Shown here: positions 7,334 through 12,114 of the stretch, one piece after another | Layout: each line of letters begins with the position of its first letter | How positions within the stretch are numbered: position 1 is the stretch's first letter | Source of the DNA: SYFY01 sp031385325 | GTDB lineage: Bacteria; Pseudomonadota; Gammaproteobacteria; Pseudomonadales; Azotimanducaceae | DNA length: 12,114 nt | Reading direction: 5' to 3' | Assembly: GCA_031385325.1 (NCBI GenBank) | Contig: JANNBJ010000157.1 | Coordinates: 1 to 12,114, forward strand | The notes under the pieces: model-generated | What the model was told of the DNA's origin: nothing | The model's database searches: none | Seen by the model: the letters and a program-made list of their open reading frames with translations, nothing else | Made by a program: the position numbers and the translations under genes

Positions 7334-9129
7334 GCACATTGCTGGCGCGTCTGCATCGAGCAGTACAGGAGGAGCGCATCGCGCCACTCGAACTCGCTCT
7401 GGCCGACTGGAGTCTGCGTCACGGCAGCACTGAACCCGTCGCACTTGGTTTTGCACTCACCGCTCGCGCCGTCCACGAAGGACATAGCTGCCTTGCCCTC
7501 TCCAACACCAACCTGGCCATTCCCGGTGAGCTTGCATTCTGCTCGGCTGACATCTTTGTCAACGCACTCAAGGAAAGCCCGTTGGTTGGCGCACCCGGTG
7601 CAAGTTGCCCGCTGATTCTCGATGGCCATCGCCTGTACCTGCATCGTTACTGGGCGTACGAGTCGCGATTGGCAGCCCGACTTCAGGACCTGCTGGCACG
7701 CGTACCCGCCGTGATCGATACCACATCACTGGAGCGCAGCGGCAGCCTGTTCGATTACAGCTGGGTGAGCGACGGTGAACCGCAGTGGCAAGCGGTCGCC
7801 GCAGCGGTTGCGCTGCGACATCGATTTGTCGTTATCTCCGGCGGACCAGGCACTGGCAAAACCTACACCGTTCTGCGACTCATACGCCTGCTGGTGGAAG
7901 CCGCGCAGGCGGCCGGACAGACGCCACCAGTGATTCGACTTGCCGCACCAACCGGCAAGGCCGCCGCACGAATGATGGAATCGATCCGTACCGGACTCGC
8001 ATCCTTCACGGCCGGTGAATCACTGCGCGCCTATCTGCCGGACAAGGCCTCGACGCTGCACCGGCTACTCGGCCTGCACGGCGGTACCGTCCTGCCGCGC
8101 CATGATCGGGACAATCCACTGGCCGCCGACGTGGTCATCGTCGACGAGGCATCGATGATCGATCTGCCCATGATGGCCAAACTGGTTGATGCGCTGCCCG
8201 ATCACGGTCGAATGATCCTGCTGGGTGATCGTTACCAGCTGGCTTCCGTGGAGTCCGGTTCGGTTTTGGCCGAGCTTTGCTCCGCTGCAGGTGTGAACAG
8301 CTTTTCTACAGCGCAACGACAGGCGTTGTCAGCCTTGTTATCAGCGCCGGAGGCAGTCTCCTCTCCTTCCCGGCTGGCTGATCACGTGGTCACGTTGCAA
8401 ACGAGTCATCGATTCCATCCGCAGAGCCCGATCGGTCGCCTGGCCAGTGCCGTGAATGCCGGCAATACCGACGAGGCAATCCGGGTCAGCCGCGAAGGCC
8501 GCGATGAGGTTCGTTTCGATTTCAACGGCGGTGGTGATCTTGACGCACTCGCGATGCGCATGGCCGACGCCTACGTTCCACTACTGGATGCAGGCACACC
8601 CGAAGCGGCCATCGATACACTCGACAACGTTCGTCTGCTGACTGCTACCCGCATTGGTCCGGCGGGTGCCATGGCCATGAACCAGCGCATATTCGATCAT
8701 CTGGCACAGCGCCGCGAACTGGACAACCAGCAGCGCTGGTACCACGGCCGCCCGGTGATGGTGCTGCGCAATGACTACCGGATCGGTCTTTTCAATGGTG
8801 ATACCGGCGTGTGTCTGCTCGGGACGGATGGACACCTGCGTGTCTGGTTCCGTACCGAGGCTGGTCTGCAGATGCTGCTGCCCACCGCCATGCCCGCGCA
8901 CGAAACGGCTTTCGCAATGACCGTACACAAGAGCCAAGGCTCCGAGTTCGACTCGGTGTGGTTACTCCTGCCACCGATGGACAGTCCCGTACTGAGCCGC
9001 GAACTGATCTACACCGGCATAACAAGAGCAAAGACACGGCTGACACTGCTAGGCCCGGAAGCGGTGTTTCGCGGGGCGGTGAGCCGGTTCATCGCGCGGG
9101 ACTCCGGCCTGGCTGCCCGATTGAAGTGA
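7330..9129 (+). CDS. recD: RecD subunit of exodeoxyribonuclease V: 5'-3' helicase
   Basis: RecD is the superfamily 1B 5'-to-3' helicase of RecBCD; it drives fast unwinding and controls the Chi-dependent switch. The product has 599 residues (E. coli 608). Walker A is GGPGTGKT with K177, the same residue number as the well-studied Walker lysine of E. coli RecD. Walker B is VIVDEAS with D272 and E273, followed by LLGDRYQLASVESGSVLAEL. The C-terminal motifs FAMTVHKSQGSEFD and ELIYTGITRAKTRL are present. There is no sign of the long N-terminal extension of RecD2, and the RecB and RecC partners adjoin, so this is the RecBCD type. Translation starts at GTG 7330, overlapping the recB stop as GTGA, with GGGAG nine bases upstream inside recB. 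Confidence 0.97.
   Translation: MSTLLARLHRAVQEERIAPLELALADWSLRHGSTEPVALGFALTARAVHEGHSCLALSNTNLAIPGELAFCSADIFVNALKESPLVGAPGASCPLILDGHRLYLHRYWAYESRLAARLQDLLARVPAVIDTTSLERSGSLFDYSWVSDGEPQWQAVAAAVALRHRFVVISGGPGTGKTYTVLRLIRLLVEAAQAAGQTPPVIRLAAPTGKAAARMMESIRTGLASFTAGESLRAYLPDKASTLHRLLGLHGGTVLPRHDRDNPLAADVVIVDEASMIDLPMMAKLVDALPDHGRMILLGDRYQLASVESGSVLAELCSAAGVNSFSTAQRQALSALLSAPEAVSSPSRLADHVVTLQTSHRFHPQSPIGRLASAVNAGNTDEAIRVSREGRDEVRFDFNGGGDLDALAMRMADAYVPLLDAGTPEAAIDTLDNVRLLTATRIGPAGAMAMNQRIFDHLAQRRELDNQQRWYHGRPVMVLRNDYRIGLFNGDTGVCLLGTDGHLRVWFRTEAGLQMLLPTAMPAHETAFAMTVHKSQGSEFDSVWLLLPPMDSPVLSRELIYTGITRAKTRLTLLGPEAVFRGAVSRFIARDSGLAARLK
7890..7897 (+). other. Chi-like octamer GCTGGTGG in recD
   Basis: This is an exact match to the E. 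coli Chi octamer on the + strand, about 30 bases after the Walker A codons. It again covers Leu-Leu-Val codons, so codon usage could explain it. Confidence 0.3.
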
Positions 9130-9190
9130 CTGCGCCTGCATGACGGGCTGAGTCACGTCCGATCCATCACCATGCAACCGGGCGAGGTGC

Positions 9191-10075
9191 TTACCCGCGC
9201 TCGACCTTGGGCGCATCCGCTTTCGCCTGAGACTGGATCTTTTCCGCGCCCGTTGGCTCAACACCCGAACCATGCAGGATGCGCATGTTGGCGTGCCCAA
9301 GATGATGCAGCCCGAATGCGGACTGGATTGCGGTGTACATACCCTGCGCATCCAGTGACTGGTTGACCGACATCTTTGCAAGCTTCAGGCCCATGCTGGG
9401 CTGGCGCGCAATCTTTTCGGCGAGTGCGAGCGTTGCGCTTTCCAGATCTTCGCGCTTGACCACGCGATTCACCATGCCGAGTTCCTTCGCTTCCTGGGCA
9501 GAAATGGACTCGCCGGTGAAGAGCATCTCCTTGGCACGGCGATGGCCAACTTCCCACGCATGCACAAAGTACTCGACACCATTCACGCCGAAGGTGACCA
9601 CCGGATCTGAAAACTGCGCGTCTTCGCTGGCCACGACCAGATCGAACGGCCATACCAGCATCAACCCGCCAGCGATCGCCTTGCCCTGCACCGCGGCGAT
9701 GGTCGGCTTCGGCATGTTGCGCCAGCGCCAGCAGAAGCCGAGGAACACCTCCTGCTCATGCGCCATATGACCTTCCTGACCTGGACGGCTGTAGCCACCC
9801 ACACCCATTCTCGGCGGACCAAAATCACCAGGGCGGCCGCTGCCCGCCTTGCCCTTGATGTCGTGCCCGGACGAAAAGTGCGGCCCATCCGCACCAATGA
9901 TGACCACGTGCACGGACTCGTCATGCATCGCGGCATCCAGTGCTGTATCGATCTCGTACAGCATCTGCGTATTCTGCGCGTTGCGGGACTCTGGCCGCGC
10001 CAGCATGATGCGCGCGACATTCGCACTCGGCCGCTCGTAGCGGATCATTTCGAACTGTTTTTCCATTGCTCCCAC
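9191..10075 (-). CDS. Crotonase-fold enoyl-CoA hydratase/isomerase family protein lacking both canonical catalytic glutamates
   Basis: The 294-residue product has the crotonase fold, whose members act on acyl-CoA thioesters. The oxyanion-hole segments are PHFSSGHDIKG at 65-75 and IAAVQGKAIAGGLML at 126-140, followed by FDLVVASEDAQFSDPVVTFG. In classical enoyl-CoA hydratase two glutamates (rat E144 and E164) activate water; the aligned residues here are M139 and V159. Classical hydration is therefore doubtful. The segment FGVNGVEYFVHAWEVG and the late HHLGHAN motif suggest a distinct crotonase subgroup; substrate and reaction are unknown. The start is probably GTG 10075, since AGGAGGT lies five bases upstream. 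ATG 10066, three codons later, is the alternative. The gene converges on recD with a 61-base gap in which no clear terminator was seen. Confidence 0.93.
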   Translation of the reverse strand: MGAMEKQFEMIRYERPSANVARIMLARPESRNAQNTQMLYEIDTALDAAMHDESVHVVIIGADGPHFSSGHDIKGKAGSGRPGDFGPPRMGVGGYSRPGQEGHMAHEQEVFLGFCWRWRNMPKPTIAAVQGKAIAGGLMLVWPFDLVVASEDAQFSDPVVTFGVNGVEYFVHAWEVGHRRAKEMLFTGESISAQEAKELGMVNRVVKREDLESATLALAEKIARQPSMGLKLAKMSVNQSLDAQGMYTAIQSAFGLHHLGHANMRILHGSGVEPTGAEKIQSQAKADAPKVERG

Positions 10076-10080
10076 CGTCC

Positions 10081-10087
10081 ACCTCCT
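10081..10087 (-). promoter_or_regulatory. Strong Shine-Dalgarno sequence of the crotonase gene
   Basis: On the - strand this reads AGGAGGT, a full match to the anti-Shine-Dalgarno core. It is five bases before GTG 10075 and fourteen before ATG 10066, so the spacing favours the GTG start. Further upstream on the same strand, TATACT at 10119-10114 resembles a -10 box, but no matching -35 box is seen. Confidence 0.7.
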
Positions 10088-10131
10088 GGGTTGTTTCCCC
10101 TGTTTGACGAGTCAGTATATTCCCCACGGCT

Positions 10132-10159
10132 CAAGCATGCCTCTACACAAGCATGCCTC
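10132..10159. repeat. Paired 12-base direct repeat in the divergent intergenic region
   Basis: CAAGCATGCCTC occurs at 10132-10143 and again at 10148-10159, a 16-base period. Each copy contains the palindrome GCATGC. The pair lies between the divergently transcribed crotonase and GFA genes, a position where an operator for either gene could sit. No regulator gene is in the window, so a regulatory role is inference only. Confidence 0.45.
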
Positions 10160-10242
10160 CGGTTGCGCCAGCCGTCCTCCGGACCTTACCCTGCACGTCG
10201 GCCTTTGATCGTCCAGACGCCCTGAACGGGCGAGGTTTATTC

Positions 10243-11097
10243 ATGCACGCAAGCTGCCTCTGTGGTTCGGTCACCTGGGATACCAAGGCACCCGTCGAAT
10301 CCATGGCCCACTGCCACTGCTCCATCTGTCGAAAGACCCATGGCACGGCATTCGCAACCTATGTCACCGTACCGGTCGAGGCGCTTGAGTTGCACGGCCA
10401 CGAGCACATCGCTCGTTTTGATTCTTCACCGGAGTTCTTTCGCAACTTCTGCGGACGCTGCGGATCGGTCGTACCCGGTGCATCCTTTGCTGGTCACATC
10501 TTTCTGCCAGCAGGCAATTTCGACAGCGACCCGACCATCCGCTGCGAGGCGCACTGGTTCGTCCGATCGAATCCGGCGTGGTTCGAGATAACTGATTCGT
10601 TGCGGCGCTTCGATACTTTCCCGCCGGGATTCCCGCCCGCGGATCCACCCGACCAACCTCGCAAAGGCAGCACCGCGCCGATCCACGGCTCATGCCTGTG
10701 TAGTGCCGTTGCGTTCGAGTCTACCGGTGACGTCTTGATCTGCCGACACTGCCACTGTACCCGTTGTCGCAAGGCGCGCTCGGCTGCGCACGCATCCAAC
10801 CTCGTGGTGCCTATCGACGGTTTCTGCTTCACACGCGGCGAGGATCACCTCACCACCTACAAGGTGCCGGAAGCACAGTTTTTCACACAGACTTTCTGTC
10901 GCACCTGCGGCTCGCCGATGCCTCGCATCGACACTGCGCGTGGTTTTGTGGTGATCCCTATGGGTGGACTGGAAGAGGGCGGACTCGATGCAGACCCGGG
11001 TGTGCGGCCTCGCAATCACATTTTTGTCGGCTCGAAAGCGCCGTGGTTCGACATCACGGACTCATTGCCGCAGTTCAGCGAACAACAACCGGCGTGA
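10243..11097 (+). CDS. Tandem GFA-domain (glutathione-dependent formaldehyde-activating enzyme-like) zinc protein
   Basis: The 284-residue product contains two GFA/CENP-V-like zinc domains in a row; most family members have one. Domain 1 (about 1-125) has C5/C7, C24/C26/C29 and C70/C73. Domain 2 (about 147-278) repeats the pattern with C151/C153, C170/C172/C175 and C219/C222. Each domain also contains a WF(D/E)ITDSL segment near its end, at 113-120 and 268-275, supporting an internal duplication. In the family the cysteines bind zinc, and the founding member was proposed to assist condensation of formaldehyde with glutathione; activity of most homologues is untested. ATG 10243 is preferred because GAGGT precedes it by six bases and the first domain starts immediately; ATG 10153 upstream would add an unrelated leader. 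No signal peptide or membrane segment is seen, so it is probably cytoplasmic. Confidence 0.92.
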   Translation: MHASCLCGSVTWDTKAPVESMAHCHCSICRKTHGTAFATYVTVPVEALELHGHEHIARFDSSPEFFRNFCGRCGSVVPGASFAGHIFLPAGNFDSDPTIRCEAHWFVRSNPAWFEITDSLRRFDTFPPGFPPADPPDQPRKGSTAPIHGSCLCSAVAFESTGDVLICRHCHCTRCRKARSAAHASNLVVPIDGFCFTRGEDHLTTYKVPEAQFFTQTFCRTCGSPMPRIDTARGFVVIPMGGLEEGGLDADPGVRPRNHIFVGSKAPWFDITDSLPQFSEQQPA

Positions 11098-11171
11098 GCC
11101 GAGCTCTTTTTCTGCACTCAATCGCGTAGCCGCGCAGATATCGGCGTACAGGTCAGGCTCGGCCTGTATCC

Positions 11172-11177
11172 TAGAAT
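11172..11177 (+). promoter_or_regulatory. Possible -10 box upstream of the glutathione transferase gene
   Basis: TAGAAT matches five of six bases of the sigma-70 -10 consensus, 38 bases before ATG 11216. No recognisable -35 box lies 16-18 bases upstream. A short inverted repeat, TACAGG and CCTGTA at 11147-11152 and 11163-11168, sits just before it. The 118-base gap after the GFA gene leaves room for a separate promoter, but this one is weakly supported. Confidence 0.2.
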
Positions 11178-11215
11178 CGCCAAGCCTGATTCACCACATT
11201 TCAACGGAGCTCCCC

Positions 11216-11956
11216 ATGATCGATCTGCATTACTGGCCCACGCCAAATGGAAAAAAGGTCACCATCCTGCTCGAAGAGTGCGGGTTGCCGTATCGGGTTG
11301 TGCCATGCAATATCGGTCGCGGGGATCAGTTCACGCCGGAATTCCTCAGGATCAATCCCAACCACAGGATGCCGGCGATGGTGGATCACGAACCACTCGG
11401 TGGTGGCGCGCCAATCACGCTGTTCGAATCCGGCGCAATCATGATGTATATCGCTGAAAAAGCCGGTCAGTTTTATCCGCAGGCGCCGCGAGCGCGTTAT
11501 GACGTGGTGCAGTGGATAGTCTGGCAGATGGCGAATCAGGGCCCGAAGACCGGCGAGTGCGGACACTTCCGTCGGCTTGGTGAAACACAAGGTGATCAGT
11601 CGTATGCGGTGCGCCGCTTCACCGACGAGGTCAACCGGCTGTACGGCGTGTTGAACAACGCGCTGTACGACAAGCGCTACCTGACCGGTGATGACTACAC
11701 GATCGCCGACATGATCTGTTATCCATGGACTATTGGCTGGCAGGGTCAGGGCCAGGATCTGACCGAATTCCCCTACTTCAAACGCTGGTTCGAAGAACTA
11801 GGAGCCCGACCCGCATTGCAGCGTGGCATGGCGGTTGGCAGCGATTTTGCGCAGGATTTTTCAAAACTCACGCCGGAAGAGATCGATCGGCTACGCAAGC
11901 TGCTCTACAACCAGCGCGCGCGGCCGGCTCCAGAGGGCGGCTTGTTGCGGGTCTGA
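11216..11956 (+). CDS. yfcG: Nu-class glutathione S-transferase, YfcG/YghU-like disulfide-bond oxidoreductase
   Basis: The 246-residue product has an N-terminal thioredoxin-like domain (about 1-85) and a helical C-terminal domain (about 92-225). The start MIDLHYWPTPNGKKVTILLE closely resembles E. coli YfcG, including T9 and N11 of the TPNG motif, which bind glutathione. Other glutathione-site segments are GDQFTPEFL at 36-44, RMPAMVD at 51-57 and ESGAI at 71-75. WQMANQGP and GHF match the nu-class pattern. In E. coli such proteins bind two glutathiones and reduce disulfides rather than conjugating substrates. ATG 11216 has GGAG six bases upstream and begins exactly at the family N-terminus. 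The last 14 codons and the stop lie inside the inverted repeat at the window end, and a mirrored copy of them is on the right arm. The neighbouring GFA gene is also thiol-related. Confidence 0.94.
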   Translation: MIDLHYWPTPNGKKVTILLEECGLPYRVVPCNIGRGDQFTPEFLRINPNHRMPAMVDHEPLGGGAPITLFESGAIMMYIAEKAGQFYPQAPRARYDVVQWIVWQMANQGPKTGECGHFRRLGETQGDQSYAVRRFTDEVNRLYGVLNNALYDKRYLTGDDYTIADMICYPWTIGWQGQGQDLTEFPYFKRWFEELGARPALQRGMAVGSDFAQDFSKLTPEEIDRLRKLLYNQRARPAPEGGLLRV

Positions 11957-12114
11957 AACGCAGTTCGAACCTTATCTGAGCCGCCTGTATCGCATCCTCG
12001 TCAAAATGCCACAGGGCATATTGACGAGGATGCGATACAGGCGGCTCAGATAAGGTTCGAACTGCGTTTCAGACCCGCAACAAGCCGCCCTCTGGAGCCG
12101 GCCGCGCGCGCTGG
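11911..12114. repeat. Near-perfect 100-base inverted repeat reaching the window edge
   Basis: Positions 11911-12010 are the reverse complement of 12015-12114, with a four-base loop (12011-12014) and a single mismatch (12005 against 12020, A and A). The left arm includes the final codons and stop of the glutathione transferase gene. Complementarity runs to the last base, so the true arm may be longer. The centre contains the short hairpin ATGCC-ACAG-GGCAT, which could prime fold-back synthesis. A library or assembly fold-back artefact is the most economical explanation; a genuine inverted duplication is the alternative. There is no T-run, so it is not a typical terminator. Confidence 0.95.

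Noticed and set aside
9130..9190. Bidirectional terminator between recD and the crotonase gene
   Set aside because: No stable GC-rich hairpin with a T-run in either direction could be found in the 61-base gap.
10964..11215. N-terminal extension of the glutathione transferase into the GFA gene
   Set aside because: The frame is open upstream, but the YfcG-like N-terminus begins exactly at 11216, preceded by a well-placed GGAG.
11954..12060. Rho-independent terminator after the glutathione transferase gene
   Set aside because: The inverted repeat is far too long, starts inside the coding region, and has no T-run after the stem; an artefact or inverted duplication fits better.

Overview
The window looks like chromosomal DNA from a GC-rich proteobacterium, most likely an uncultured gammaproteobacterium. 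The grounds are a complete RecBCD set in the order recC-recB-recD, high-GC codon use, and accessory genes common in that class (crotonase, GFA protein, nu-class glutathione transferase). No rRNA, tRNA, CRISPR array or intact insertion sequence was seen. The genus cannot be fixed from the sequence alone.

Layout: positions 1-141 hold the truncated end of a palindromic repeat element. A recC-recB-recD operon (195-9129, + strand) follows, its genes joined by 4-base ATGA and GTGA stop/start overlaps and with no ptrA between recC and recB. A convergent crotonase-family gene lies at 9191-10075 (- strand). A 167-base divergent intergenic region separates it from a tandem two-domain GFA protein gene (10243-11097, +), followed by a YfcG-like glutathione transferase gene (11216-11956, +). 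The last 204 bases form an almost perfect inverted repeat reaching the window edge; it is probably a fold-back sequencing or assembly artefact, though it could be a real inverted duplication.

The most interesting feature is inside recC. A full 169-base palindromic element with 22-base perfect terminal inverted repeats is inserted in frame. It adds exactly 55 codons to RecC, just before the conserved WQAP-type segment. A second copy (139 of 141 positions identical) ends 53 bases upstream of the recC start. In the phase used by recC the element is free of stops on both strands, and both strands begin and end with the same peptides (SSLSDL and QVRQAAS). It therefore behaves like a protein-tolerated palindromic element, comparable in concept to the Rickettsia palindromic elements. 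RecB and RecD keep their helicase and nuclease signature residues and RecC is open to its normal C-terminus, so the complex may be functional.

How the genes work together: RecC, RecB and RecD form the heterotrimeric helicase-nuclease that processes double-strand ends and starts recombination. The GFA protein and the glutathione transferase are both thiol-linked and lie in the same direction, suggesting a small detoxification or redox neighbourhood, but shared regulation is not proven. The crotonase lacks both canonical catalytic glutamates, so its reaction is uncertain.
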